64,000 nt of DNA from Panulirus ornatus (GCF_036320965.1 NC_092276.1:9888298-9952297); one strand, 5' to 3'. Counted from the stretch's first letter, positions 11,051-22,088 are shown. Program-made: numbers and translations. The notes: a model not told the origin generated them from the sequence alone.

Positions 11051-12608
11051 TCCGCCCCTCAAAAGAAAAGAGACTTCCTCTTGATGATCATTCCAGCCTG
11101 CATGTGTGTGTGTGTGTGTGAAGGGGGTGGCTAAGAGACGGAAGGGGTTGCGACAGAAAGGGGAGAGGAGTGAATTCATTTCGGAGGAAGAGGGGAGATG
11201 GGAAGGGAAGACCTATGGCTAGGATAGGTGTGGAATTGGATGGAGGGGAGGAGGAGAAGGAACTGCAGCTGGCCAGAATAAGAGAGAGAGAGAGAAAGAA
11301 ATTAATCTAAGGGAGGAAGCAACAAATGTGAGAGGTACGAGGCAAGGATGGTACACCAGCAGCAGTTAATAGCATGCGAGGGAGAAGGGATTTTGGCAGG
11401 ATCTGGAGGTTCTAGGGAGAGCAGGGAGAGGGACGAAAGACAGCCGGAGGGAAGGACCTAGAAATTGTAGAGTAGGGAAGGGAGAAGGGAGCAAGAGCAG
11501 GCCGTGACGAATGCTCCTGTCCTCTCGTAATTCAGTGGGGTGGAGATCCCCGTAATCAACAGTGGGGTGGAGATCCCCGTATCAACAACGCTGGCCGAGA
11601 CCGACTTTGGGGTCCTCACCACCGTCAGCTTCCCAGCTGTCTGACGAGTTCCTCACCAAAGCAACAGCTGTTTCGTGATGTTACAACGCTCCTCAGTGTC
11701 CTCACCCCCATTCGAGTGAGTTGGATCATCTGTCTAGTAACAAAAGCTATTACTGAGGTATCATAAACTTTGTCTTAAGCAGTAGTACGAGGTGGGTGTG
11801 TGTGTAGGGTGCTGAAACTGTGCTTTGAATAGGTCACACTGAGTTCATTTATGGTGCATTTCCTTCCTTAAGTCTACACGATTCTGTCATCAGGCAGCAG
11901 AGGTTTTAGACAGATTTGTAGGTATTCTACCGCTAAAGTCTCTTGCATGTAATTACGTCTGAGTATCATTGTATTTCTCTAAAACATTATCAAAACCGAG
12001 GATTGCTTTCCAGCACGTAATTTTCAATGGCATATATAAAAAAGTATTTTAGAACGTTCATAGTGACGTAAAGTAAACGTATCATTAAGAAGTCTGTCGG
12101 CAATTAGTTGGGGGACATTTTTTCTTTTAATAATAATCTGACGTTCTTGCAGGTTTTAAAAATCCCTGAGTAAATAGATGAATTTGTTTTTAGATGACTT
12201 TGTCTATCTTAGACACGAGAAACTCTGGTCGTATTATAACGTAGTCACGGATAATGCAGAAGGTAACGAGGGCACTTTGGTCTCTCTGGCGGCGCCATGG
12301 CGTAAAGTAATAGCCATTCCGGCCGGGAACGCCCTCGGATTAAGGTGTTCTCCTCCCCCCACCATGAAGTTTAGGTGAAGTTTGCGAAGACCATGAAGGA
12401 ACCACACTTAAGACCTCTTACCCCCAGCAGTAACGCCACCAGTTGATCTGTCCCAGGGAGCTTTAGTTAGGGGATGAATAGACACTGGATCATTCAGTTT
12501 AGGAGAAATGCGTTTAAATTAAGCCCTCTGCCATGCAGTCTTGCTTTTGAGAGCCTTTTTTTTTTTGCCTTCTGTTGCCACAGATGGCCATGATTGAGCT
12601 GTCGAGAG
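11051..12608. other. Unique sequence
   Basis: A 27-bp segment around GTGGGGTGGAGATCCCCGTA is duplicated in tandem at about 11535-11583. A short TG array is at 11102-11120. Otherwise nothing recognised. Confidence 0.5.
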
Positions 12609-12775
12609 CTACCCTTAATGACACTCCCATTTAAAGACTTTAAGGTCTACCCTTAATGGCACTCCCATTTAAAGACTTTAAGGTCTACCCTTAATGACCG
12701 TCCCATTTAAAGATTTTTAGGTCTACCCTTAATGACAGTCCCATTTAAAGATTTTTAGGTCAACCCATTAATGGC
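12609..12775. repeat. 38-bp minisatellite, ~4.4 copies
   Basis: Unit begins CTACCCTTAATGACACTCCC and ends ATTTAAAGACTTTAAGGT. The later two copies share ATTTTTAGGT, so copies differ as a left pair and a right pair. Confidence 0.9.
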
Positions 12776-12811
12776 ACAAGTCAGATAATGTGACAATTAA
12801 ATCTTTAAGAG

Positions 12812-12900
12812 GAATGATAGATTTATCGATAGATATATAGAATGATAGATGTATCGATAGATATATAGAATGATAGATGTATCGATAGATGTATAGAATG
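12812..12900. repeat. 28-bp minisatellite, ~3 copies
   Basis: Unit GAATGATAGATTTATCGATA plus GATATATA, three copies with one or two changes each. Confidence 0.85.
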
Positions 12901-13207
12901 CGGGAGGTTTACGAAGGTCCTGCATCCAGAATGGGAAATTCATCGTAGGGCGAAAATACAATAAAAAAAAGAATATGCATTTTGTAACCAGCTTGCGCAT
13001 CATGCTCAGAGAAGGAAAGGTAAATATCAAAGAGCATTTGTACCTTAAAAAAAGGAAGAAGAAAAATATAAAAAGCTCTCGCTTCTCCATTAGAATTTGC
13101 TCTCACATACGAGTATGTCAAAGTGGACAGGATCATAAAAGACACCTCACTCTGAGTCAAAGTTCCCCTGGTGGAGTATAGTATGTGTAACCCTTATATA
13201 AGATCTC
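12901..13207. other. Unique sequence
   Basis: AT-rich with A runs; nothing recognised. Confidence 0.5.
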
Positions 13208-13548
13208 ATACGACGCTTCATTCTTAAATCCAAAGAAAAACCACATCGAATGGCCTCCAAGCCACAGAAGCAGCATCGTACGACGCTTCATTCTTAAAAC
13301 CCAAAGAAAAACCACATCGAATGGCCTCCAAGCCACAGAGCAGCATCGTACGACGCTTCAGTGTTAAACCCAAAGAAAAACCACATCGAATGGCCTCCAA
13401 GTCACAGAAGCAGCATCGTACGACGCTTCATTCTTAAAACCCAAAGAAAAACCACATCGAATGGCCTCCAGGCCACAGAAGCAGCATCGTACGACGCTTC
13501 ATTCTTAAACCCAAAGAAAAACCATCGAACTCCAAGCCACAGAGCATC
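13208..13548. repeat. 70-bp minisatellite, ~4.8 copies
   Basis: Unit begins ACGACGCTTCATTCTTAAAA and ends with GCCACAGAAGCAGCATCGT. Start-to-start spacing is 70, 70, 70 and 71 bp. The last copy is truncated. Its reverse frame spans several units but the phase shifts between copies, arguing against coding. Confidence 0.9.
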
Positions 13549-13879
13549 TTCTATGTCAACCACACCCACCCTCCCTCGCCCGCCTTTTCCCCCGTGCCCT
13601 TCCCTCACGAGAGAAATAACACACCACCAAACTTCTGACAGACTTAAGGTTATAATAATAATGTCCTCCTTAATTATAATGTTGGGTTGGGGACTGACTC
13701 TCGCTGTCTGGGGGCGGTTTTACGACGCTAAATCGCCAGCCAGCCAGCCATCTTGGGAGGGGAAAGCGCACCCCCCCGTTAGGACAAGAGCTTTGGCAAA
13801 TGCTTTCACGAGCGAAGAGTCCGCCTGCTTTCAGTCCAGACGCCTTCAGCATCTTGAACTTCAGGTCGGTGATTTTTGA

Positions 13880-13882
<3 letters not shown>
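13549..13882. other. Unique sequence
   Basis: Nothing recognised; a plus-strand frame runs in from the 70-bp array. Confidence 0.5.

Positions 13883-13917
<35 letters not shown>
13883..13917. repeat. (AC)n microsatellite
   Basis: Perfect AC array of about 35 bp directly upstream of a LINE 3' tail fragment. Confidence 0.95.
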
Positions 13918-14287
<370 letters not shown>

Positions 14288-14376
14288 GTATTTATATAAT
14301 CCTCACAAATGGCACAACATAAAGTAAATATGGCTGGAAGACTTTGCGTCCTCTTACCACTCCTGAAAATGTAAAT

Positions 14377-14378
<2 letters not shown>

Positions 14379-14465
<87 letters not shown>
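14379..14465. repeat. (CT)n microsatellite
   Basis: Perfect CT array of about 87 bp. Confidence 0.95.
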
Positions 14466-14468
<3 letters not shown>

Positions 14469-14564
14469 TAGCCATGCGTCTACATTTGGTAGCGAAAAGT
14501 TCCCGTGGCCCAACTCCTCCTCTCTAGATGGTCCCAGACCACTCCTTGGTGGTGATCTATATTA

Positions 14565-14790
<226 letters not shown>

Positions 14791-15335
14791 TGGTTGCCTT
14801 TATTTATGCATGATGTGTAACGATCCGTGTATACACGCATACCCATTACATTCAGTTTCATCCCTGCGTATATCTGTTATTCATTACAGGTAATAATTAC
14901 ATATCATTAGAGCATTTTCTTATTCATATGTGCCACTCAAGGGAATGCTACAGACCCTACCTGCTAATATTAGCTTAGTTTATATAACTCCTCCCTTACT
15001 TCCGCCCAAAGTATACACAACTAAAAGATATATACTAAAAAAAAAGCTAAAGATTACAATTTACAAACTTTACCCCCAATATTAAGACTTCCATCAAAAT
15101 GATAAGTGTCTTGACGCTGCCTTGGAGATAGAGAGAAAAAAACACGAAGTGAAATGGTATATATAAGGGATTTGATGTCTACTGAGACTAGAATTATTAT
15201 TTTTTTTCTTATAAGGACAGGACGAAGGAAGAGGCCCCCCTTGCCTCAGCAATTAACTCTGTCTAAGAGGCTTTGAGGAGGAAGTGCTTATAATAAACTC
15301 CCGTCTCTTTCGTAACACTTGGAAGAGGATGCTCT

Positions 15336-15338
<3 letters not shown>
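14791..15338. other. Unique AT-rich sequence
   Basis: Nothing recognised. Confidence 0.5.

Positions 15339-15405
<67 letters not shown>
15339..15405. repeat. (TC)n microsatellite
   Basis: Perfect TC array of about 67 bp. Confidence 0.95.
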
Positions 15406-15408
<3 letters not shown>

Positions 15409-15472
15409 CTGTTTTGTTCCTTCCTTGCTCACAGGAGGAAGTCGTAGTATCAAATCTAGGCTATGTTCTCTT

Positions 15473-15509
15473 AACGATAATCGTTAGGATATATATATAT
15501 ATATATATT
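15473..15509. repeat. Small inverted repeat followed by (AT)n
   Basis: TAACGAT-A-ATCGTTA (7-bp stem, 1-base spacer) lies immediately before a 20-bp AT array. Confidence 0.7.
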
Positions 15510-16290
15510 TGACTGGGATTCCCCTTGTCCATTTGTGTGTGTGTGTTGGTGTATTGTTAGCGTAATGGCTGGTCGTGAGAAATGACATGGGGACCACGGG
15601 ATTTTGTCCCATCCCAGATCCGTTGCCATGGGAATCACCTGGACGCGTGGCTTTGTTGTCATGCGTCGGATCCTGTAGGTACGAGGCCAGCACAACGGTG
15701 TTAGTTCTGCCATAAACATTAACACTGTAGCCATGAGGATCCTGTCGCAATAGAGGATAGAGCTGATCTGGTTGTTGGATTCGAGGCCAATGGAGATAGA
15801 GAGTTTGATTGTATATCTGGACGATTCCCGTCCTTTTGATTTACCCTGAGGTATCTCTCTGATGTGGGAATCGAGAGCCGAGATGATTCGAAGTCTGTGA
15901 TAAGGGAGAGGACCTTTTGTGGAATCAGATCCTTTCTTTGGTAGGATCAGACGTATGCATTTGTTCTGGGTCGACGATACTGTACGTGAGGGAATGCTAT
16001 AGACGTGATTGCTTATAGAATATCACGAAGCTTTGTTTAGGTGATTTATCGTTACGAGATCTTCGCTGTAAGTTCATTTTATGGGAGCCAGTTTTTGCTG
16101 CTGGTTCGTTAAGTGTGTAGATGACTTATTAGAATCAATTATCTACTTATCTTCCAATCCGTGCGTCTATTTATATATCCTGGTAAAGCTGTTTATCTTT
16201 ATAGATATGTATGTCTTTGTAAATCTGTCTGTCTTTATTCATCCGTCTTTGTTTATATGTCTTTGTTTATCTGTTTTTGTTTATCCGACT

Positions 16291-16300
<10 letters not shown>
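15510..16300. other. Unique sequence
   Basis: A short TG run at 15535-15547 and a C10 run at 16291-16300. No coding signal. Confidence 0.5.

Positions 16301-16380
<80 letters not shown>
16301..16380. repeat. (TC)n microsatellite
   Basis: Perfect TC array of 80 bp directly after a C10 run. Confidence 0.95.
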
Positions 16381-16382
<2 letters not shown>

Positions 16383-16672
16383 CCACCACCACAACTGACG
16401 CATCTGTGAATGACACCCACTTACTAAACGCTCCTCCTCAATTTCAAACACGCGATGGCGCTCCCTTGACAGGAGCCGTGCATTAAGGACACTCCAGTGA
16501 ACGTCCGAACGGCCTATCATTACTCCGTGTCTGATATTCCCCGATGGCCAGGGGTAGGGTACAGCTAACACGACACCATCATGAAAGCGACGTTCGGGGA
16601 AATAAAAGAAAAGAAAAAGAAAAAAAACACCCCTCCTCCATCGGCCGGTGCTATAGTGTTCCATGGCGAAGC

Positions 16673-17425
16673 GGATTGACGTGGTCGTACATATCAAATT
16701 GATCAATAGACACATACCGTCGATGCGGATTGACGTGGTCGTACATATCAAATTGATCAATAGACACATACCGTCGATGCGGATTGACGTGGTCGTACAT
16801 ATCAAATTGATCAATAGACACATACCGTCGATGCGGATTGACGTGGTCGTACATATCAAATTGATCAATAGACACATACCGTCGATGCGGATTGACGTGG
16901 TCGTACATATCAAATTGATCAATAGACTCATAGCGTCGATGCTGATTGACGTGGTCGTACATATCATATTGATCAATAGACACATAGCGTCGATGCGGAT
17001 TGACGTGGTCGTACATATCAAATTGATCAATAGACACATACCGTCGATGCGGATTGACGTGGTCGTACATATCAAATTGATCAATAGACACATACCGTCG
17101 ATGCGGATTGACGTGGTCGTACATATCAAATTGATCAATAGACACATAGCGTCGATGCTGATTGACGTGGTCGTACATATCAAATTGATCAATAGACACA
17201 TAGCGTCGATGCTGATTGACGTGGTCGTACATATCAAATTGATCAATAGACTCATAGCGTCGATGCTGATTGACGTGGTCGTACATATCATATTGATCAA
17301 TAGACACATACCGTCGATGCTGATTGACGTGGTCGTACATATCATATTGATCAATAGACACATAGCGTCGATGCGGATTGACGTGGTCGTACATATCATA
17401 TTGATCAATAGACACATAGATTCGA
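16673..17425. repeat. 54-bp minisatellite, ~13.9 copies
   Basis: Start-to-start spacing is exactly 54 bp. The unit contains GTGGTCGTACATATCAAATT and GATCAATAGACACATACCGT. Only four positions vary: AAA/ATA, CAC/CTC, CCG/GCG and CGG/CTG. The rare combination CTC-GCG-CTG followed by an ATA unit occurs at units 5-6 (16897-17004) and again at units 11-12 (17221-17328), suggesting a multi-unit duplication. Because 54 is a multiple of three and the unit has no stop in several frames, frames of about 256-378 codons run through on both strands. The changes are not biased to silent sites in the 267-codon minus-strand frame. Confidence 0.95.
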
Positions 17426-17948
17426 TCTTGTAAATTCTCTACATCTCCCGACATAGCAAGTCATTTGCGAGGGAATATTTTTTTTGTATGATGAACGTGG
17501 CGTTTCCTCCTACGACCTCTTTATTCTTTTTTTTCCTATCTGCTGGAACACCCACCTAAATCCTTGTGGCTAAGGGAGGACTGATTATTTTGCTTTACTT
17601 TTTAACCCGGGGTAAAGGTCGATCTTTTTATCATTAGGTGACACAGTGTGACACTTCTCTCTGTTACATGGCACATGGACAGCTTTGTGACCTTCTTCTG
17701 TTACACAGCGCATTGACAGCAGTGTGACTCTTCCCTGTTATACATTCTGACCTTACTATGTCACACGGCACAAGGATAGTGTGACAATAACATAAATATG
17801 TTGGGTATAGTATCATCCACTCTTATCTTGGAAACCACATGTAATCAACATTACACATTCTGCTTCTCAAAAACCTTTGGTATTGCATAGGTTCCATAGC
17901 TAGCCTTCCGGAGTCGTGTGCACGTCAGATGCAAAGGTTGAGCTTGTA
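17426..17948. other. Unique sequence with weak internal repeats
   Basis: At 17640-17790 phrases like GTGACACTTCTCTCTGTTAC recur loosely four times (an old decayed repeat). No coding signal. Confidence 0.4.
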
Positions 17949-18055
17949 TGTAAGCTGTTCCCACTCCTAAGTGCACTTTCGTGTACTAATCACATCATTA
18001 GGGGAGATGCAAGAAAGAAATGGGTCAGTTGATATACAACGAAGAGACTAGGACA

Positions 18056-18056
<1 letters not shown>
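17949..18056 (-). repeat. Dispersed family B element, fragment
   Basis: The reverse strand reads CTTGCATCTCCCCTAATGAT followed by GTGATTAGTACACGAAAGTG and CACTTAGGA. It is clearly related to 22569-22751 and 56151-56310 on the plus strand and 39031-39150 on the minus strand. It abuts a (TA)n array at 18058-18088. Confidence 0.7.

Positions 18057-18057
<1 letters not shown>

Positions 18058-18088
<31 letters not shown>
18058..18088. repeat. (TA)n microsatellite
   Basis: TA array of about 31 bp adjoining a family B fragment. Confidence 0.95.
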
Positions 18089-18092
<4 letters not shown>

Positions 18093-18382
18093 GGCATAAG
18101 TGTATGAGTGGAGCCTTATCAGGTCAAGGTCAAAGTTCAAACGACGGTCAAACACATTAAGAAAAAAAGAGTTGCCAGATGTTACGACTCACCTTACTGA
18201 ATTAAAATAGCAAAGTGGTAACGTGTCGGCCATCAGCTGGCGTGTCGTCTGCAGTCAGTAATGTCAACAAACCGGAGACGACCAGAGGGTCTGGCAAGAG
18301 GGAGGCCAGAGTGCTTGACCAGCTGCCACTGAAGACGTTTTCTCACCGTTTTCAAACTTGTGGGGAAAGCAACATTATAAAG

Positions 18383-18538
18383 ATGTGTCAGAGAAGGAAG
18401 AAGCAGCCTCTTGCCACTGTCCCCTATCATCGAGCACCAGCTTTCCTGCGATTTAATCCGTTCATTATAAAAGGATATCGTGCTAACTTGTCGACAACTC
18501 AGTGTTTTCACAGATTTTCAGACCCCAAAATATCATGA
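18383..18538 (+). CDS. Possible N-terminal fragment of a PAQR/AdipoR-family receptor
   Basis: An open frame of 51 codons from an ATG at 18383 (the frame is open further upstream to about 18215). Residues about 13-40 include PYHRAPAFLRFNPFI and GYRANLSTTQC. This fits the start of progestin/adipoQ receptors (PAQR3/PAQR4 type): a P, then FLRxNPFI, then GYRAxL, then a Cys, just before the first membrane helix. The family consists of seven-helix membrane proteins of the Golgi, ER or plasma membrane. The frame ends at a TGA about 10 codons after the similar part, and no membrane helix follows. It is therefore either a first exon whose donor site I cannot place, or a pseudogene piece. No good GT donor is seen at the expected point. 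The match is from memory of family motifs and could be coincidental. Confidence 0.35.
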   Translation: MCQRRKKQPLATVPYHRAPAFLRFNPFIIKGYRANLSTTQCFHRFSDPKIS

Positions 18539-18718
18539 ATTATTGGACTTTATGACTGCAAAGGTTGTGAATTACTGGATGTTTACTGTATCAGTGATAC
18601 AAAAATGATGTTAAACGTCCAACAGGCTCTCTCAGCCTACATTCCACCCATTCAGACGGCGCCGTGAGCCAGCACTACAGGAGCTTTCGAGCGTCACTCC
18701 TTGTACCACCCCATCAGG

Positions 18719-18895
18719 CATCCTCCTCGAAGGCTCAGAGTGGGGTGCCTAAATGTGTGTAGATGTAACCAAGATGTGAAGACCCTTACTGGAAAAACAA
18801 TCGCTCTTGAAGTAGAACCTTCAGACAAAATTGAAAATGTGAAGGAAAATAGTGAAATTGGAGAAAAATGTAGCTTAGACATTGAAGCTTATTGA
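18719..18895 (+). pseudogene. Chimera of LINE 5' coding start and ubiquitin fragment
   Basis: Bases 18719-18780 match the LINE start at 19311-19372 with one mismatch in 62 bp, in the same strand and frame (HPPRRLRVGCLNVC.CNQDV). At GTGAA the match switches to ubiquitin: KTLTGKTIALEVEPSD and KIENVK correspond to ubiquitin residues 6-27, with T14 to A and T22 to K the only changes. Most nucleotide differences from a typical ubiquitin gene appear silent. After residue 27 the similarity stops. The frame continues for 16 unrelated codons to a TGA at 18893-18895, so Lys48 and the C-terminal Gly-Gly are missing and it cannot act as ubiquitin. The shared GTGAA at the junction suggests template switching or microhomology-mediated joining. 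Confidence 0.7.
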
Positions 18896-19152
18896 TACAG
18901 TGGTTAAATTGATGAGAACTGCTATTGACGTTTGTGTAAATAAATTATACATTTCCTTTTTTCCATAGCCAGAGGTTGAACCATTATGTGACATTCATTT
19001 TTTTTTTTTCATTCATTTCAAGCTAGAAGTTTCAGTTTTCTAAATTGTTTCTTACATTTTTCATATGTATATATATGTATGTGTGTGTGTGTATATGTGC
19101 GTATGTATGTGTATGTGTGTGTATGTGTATATGTATATATATATATGTATAT
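18896..19152. other. AT/TG-rich spacer upstream of the LINE
   Basis: Includes AATAAA near 18940 followed by a T run at 19000-19012 and an irregular TATG/TGTG tract at 19065-19152 directly before the LINE start. The AATAAA could be a remnant of a transcript end belonging to the chimera, but there is no poly(A) tract. Confidence 0.4.
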
Positions 19153-19274
19153 TATCCCTGGGGATAGGGGTGAAAGAATACTTCCCACGTATTCCTCGCG
19201 TGTCGTAGAAAGCGACTAGGGGGGACGGGAGCGGGGGGCCAGAAATCCTCCCCTCCTTGTATTAACTTTCTAAA

Positions 19275-20378
19275 ATGGGAAACAGAAGAGGGAGTCACGC
19301 GGGGAGTGCTCATCCTCCTCGAAGGCTCAGAGTGGGGTGCCTAAATGTGTGTGGATGTAACCAAGATGTGAAAAAAGGAGAGATAGGTAGTATGTTTGAG
19401 GAAAGGAACCTGGATGTTTTGGCTCTGAGTGAAACGAAGCTCAAGGGTAAAGGGGAAGAGTGGTTTGGGAATGTCTGGGGAGTAAAGTCAGGGGTTAGTG
19501 AGAGGACAAGAGCAAGGGAAGGAGTAGCAATACTCCTGAAACAGGAGTTGTGGGAGTATGTGATAGAGTGTAAGAAAGTAAATTCTCGATTAATATGGGT
19601 AAAACTGAAAGTTGATGGAGAGAGGTGGGTGATTATTGGTGCATATGCACCTGGGCATGAGAAGAAAGATCAAGAGAGGCAAGTGTTTTGGGAGCAGCTG
19701 AATGAGTGTGTTAGTGGTTTTGATGCACGAGACCGGGTTATAGTGATGGGTGATTTGAATGCAAAGGTGAGTAATGTGGCAGTTGAGGGAAAAATTGGTA
19801 TACATGGGGTGTTCAGTGTTGTAAATGGAAATGGTGAAGAGCTTGTAGATTTATGTGCTGAAAAAGGACTGATGATTGGGAATACCTGGTTTAAAAAGCG
19901 AGATATACATAAGTATACTTATGTAAGTAGGAGAGATGGCCAGAGAGCGTTATTGGATTACGTGTTAATTGACAGGCGTGCGAAAGAGAGACTTTTGGAT
20001 GTTAATGTGCTGAGAGGTGCAACTGGAGGGATGTCTGATCATTATCTTGTGGAGGCTAAGGTGAAGATTTGTATGGGTTTTCAGAAAAGAAGAGTGAATG
20101 TTGGGGTGAAGAGGGTGGTGAGAGTAAGTGAGCTTGGGAAGGAGACTTGTGTGAGGAAGTACCAGGAGAGACTGAGTACAGAATGGAAAAAGGTGAGAAC
20201 AATGGAAGTAAGGGGAGTGGGGGAGGAATGGGATGTATTTAGGGAATCAGTGATGGATTGCGCAAAAGATGCTTGTGGCATGAGAAGAGTGGGAGGTGGG
20301 TTGATTAGAAAGGGTAGTGAGTGGTGGGATGAAGAAGTAAGAGTATTAGTGAAAGAGAAGAGAGAGGCATTTGGATGA
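19275..20378 (+). CDS. LINE apurinic-type endonuclease domain (N-terminal part of the LINE polyprotein)
   Basis: 367 residues. The order of APE/EEP endonuclease motifs is complete: GCLNV (Asn24), LSETK (Glu53), GAYAPG (Tyr124), MGDLNA (Asp160, Asn162), LLDYVLI (Asp228) and MSDHYLV (Ser254, Asp255, His256). In the family this enzyme nicks target DNA to prime reverse transcription. The first in-frame ATG (19275) is used as the start; it lies about 120 bp into the element. The frame ends at TGA 20376-20378, and the next frame begins three bases later in the same phase, so the two were one protein and the stop is a single-codon lesion (or, less likely, a readthrough stop). The codon before the stop shows no readthrough-like structure I can see. 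All catalytic residues are present, so the domain itself looks undamaged. Confidence 0.9.
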   Translation: MGNRRGSHAGSAHPPRRLRVGCLNVCGCNQDVKKGEIGSMFEERNLDVLALSETKLKGKGEEWFGNVWGVKSGVSERTRAREGVAILLKQELWEYVIECKKVNSRLIWVKLKVDGERWVIIGAYAPGHEKKDQERQVFWEQLNECVSGFDARDRVIVMGDLNAKVSNVAVEGKIGIHGVFSVVNGNGEELVDLCAEKGLMIGNTWFKKRDIHKYTYVSRRDGQRALLDYVLIDRRAKERLLDVNVLRGATGGMSDHYLVEAKVKICMGFQKRRVNVGVKRVVRVSELGKETCVRKYQERLSTEWKKVRTMEVRGVGEEWDVFRESVMDCAKDACGMRRVGGGLIRKGSEWWDEEVRVLVKEKREAFG

Positions 20379-20381
20379 TTT

Positions 20382-22088
20382 TTGCAGGGAAAAAATGCAA
20401 TTGAGTGGGAGATGTATAAAAGAAAGAGACAGGAGGTCAAGAGAAAGGTGCAAGAGGTGAAAAAAAGGGCAAATGAGAGTTGGGGTGAGAGAGTATCATT
20501 AAATTTTAGGGAGAATAAAAAGATGTTCTGGAAGGAGGTAAATAAAGTGCGTAAGACAAGGGAGCAAATGGGAACTTCAGTGAAGGGCGCAAATGGGGAG
20601 GTGATAACAAGTAGTGGTGATGTGAGAAGGAGATGGAGTGAGTATTTTGAAGGTTTGTTGAATGTGTTTGATGATAGAGTGGCAGATATAGGGTGTTTTG
20701 GTCGAGGTGGTGTGCAAAGTGAGAGGGTTAAGGAAAATGATTTGGTAAACAGAGAAGAGGTAATGAAAGCTTTGCGGAAGATGAAAGCCGGCAAGGCAGC
20801 AGGTTTGGATGGTATTGCAGTGGAATTTATTAAAAAAGGGGGTGACTGTGTTGTTGACTGGTTGGTAAGGTTATTTAATGTATGTATGACTCATGGTGAG
20901 GTGCCTGAGGATTGGCGGAATGCGTGCATAGTGCCATTGTACAAAGGCAAAGGGGATAAGAGTGAGTGCTCAAATTACAGAGGTATAAGTTTGTTGAGTA
21001 TTCCTGGTAAATTATATGGGAGGGTATTGATTGAGAGGGTGAAGGCATGTACAGAGCATCAGATTGGGGAAGAGCAGTGTGGTTTCAGAAGTGGTAGAGG
21101 ATGTGTGGATCAGGTGTTTGCTTTGAAGAATGTATGTGAGAAATACTTAGAAAAGCAAATGGATTTGTATGTAGCATTTATGGATCTGGAGAAGGCATAT
21201 GATAGAGTTGATAGAGATGCTCTGTGGAAGGTATTAAGAATATATGGTGTGGGAGGCAAGTTGTTAGAAGCAGTGAAAAGTTTTTATCGAGGATGTAAGG
21301 CATGTGTACGTGTAGGAAGAGAGGAAAGTGATTGGTTCTCAGTGAATGTAGGTTTGCGGCAGGGGTGTGTGATGTCTCCATGGTTGTTTAATTTGTTTAT
21401 GGATGGGGTTGTTAGGGAGGTAAATGCAAGAGTTTTGGAAAGAGGGGCAAGTATGAAGTCTGTTGGGGATGAGAGAGCTTGGGAAGTGAGTCAGTTGTTG
21501 TTCGCTGATGATACAGCGCTGGTGGCTGATTCATGTGAGAAACTGCAGAAGCTGGTGACTGAGTTTGGTAAAGTGTGTGGAAGAAGAAAGTTAAGAGTAA
21601 ATGTGAATAAGAGCAAGGTTATTAGGTACAGTAGGGTTGAGGGTCAAGTCAATTGGGAGGTGAGTTTGAATGGAGAAAAACTGGAGGAAGTGAAGTGTTT
21701 TAGATATCTGGGAGTGGATCTGGCAGCGGATGGAACCATGGAAGCGGAAGTGGATCATAGGGTGGGGGAGGGGGCGAAAATTCTGGGGGCCTTGAAGAAT
21801 GTGTGGAAGTCGAGAACATTATCTCGGAAAGCAAAAATGGGTATGTTTGAAGGAATAGTGGTTCCAACAATGTTGTATGGTTGCGAGGCGTGGGCTATGG
21901 ATAGAGTTGTGCGCAGGAGGATGGATGTGCTGGAAATGAGATGTTTGAGGACAATGTGTGGTGTGAGGTGGTTTGATCGAGTGAGTAACGTAAGGGTAAG
22001 AGAGATGTGTGGAAATAAAAAGAGCGTGGTTGAGAGAGCAGAAGAGGGTGTTTTGAAGTGGTTTGGGCACATGGAGAGGAATGAGTGA
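20382..22088 (+). CDS. LINE reverse transcriptase domain (C-terminal part of the LINE polyprotein)
   Basis: 568 residues in the same phase as the endonuclease frame upstream, separated from it only by the stop at 20376. RT motifs in order: GKAAGLDGI (about 127-135), EDWRNACIVPLYKGKG (166-181), SNYRGISLL (187-195), GFRSGRGCVDQ (224-234), FMDLEKAYDRV with catalytic Asp258, LRQGCVMSPWLF (315-326) and the catalytic FADD box with Asp366-Asp367. The C-terminal part carries MLYGCEAWA and the conserved LEMRCLRTMCGV region typical of RTE-like proteins. The role is target-primed reverse transcription of the LINE RNA. The ATG at 20382 is not a likely natural start. The frame ends early at TGA 22086-22088 through a frameshift; the natural C-terminus continues in the next frame to 22242. 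Confidence 0.92.
   Translation: MQGKNAIEWEMYKRKRQEVKRKVQEVKKRANESWGERVSLNFRENKKMFWKEVNKVRKTREQMGTSVKGANGEVITSSGDVRRRWSEYFEGLLNVFDDRVADIGCFGRGGVQSERVKENDLVNREEVMKALRKMKAGKAAGLDGIAVEFIKKGGDCVVDWLVRLFNVCMTHGEVPEDWRNACIVPLYKGKGDKSECSNYRGISLLSIPGKLYGRVLIERVKACTEHQIGEEQCGFRSGRGCVDQVFALKNVCEKYLEKQMDLYVAFMDLEKAYDRVDRDALWKVLRIYGVGGKLLEAVKSFYRGCKACVRVGREESDWFSVNVGLRQGCVMSPWLFNLFMDGVVREVNARVLERGASMKSVGDERAWEVSQLLFADDTALVADSCEKLQKLVTEFGKVCGRRKLRVNVNKSKVIRYSRVEGQVNWEVSLNGEKLEEVKCFRYLGVDLAADGTMEAEVDHRVGEGAKILGALKNVWKSRTLSRKAKMGMFEGIVVPTMLYGCEAWAMDRVVRRRMDVLEMRCLRTMCGVRWFDRVSNVRVREMCGNKKSVVERAEEGVLKWFGHMERNE

Noticed and set aside
18941..19012. Processed retrocopy of ubiquitin mRNA with poly(A)
   Set aside because: AATAAA is present but no poly(A) tract or target-site duplication was found, and ubiquitin ends after codon 27.
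20081..20794. 237-codon minus-strand frame inside the LINE
   Set aside because: Antisense shadow of the LINE coding region; Ser/Leu/Thr-rich from composition.
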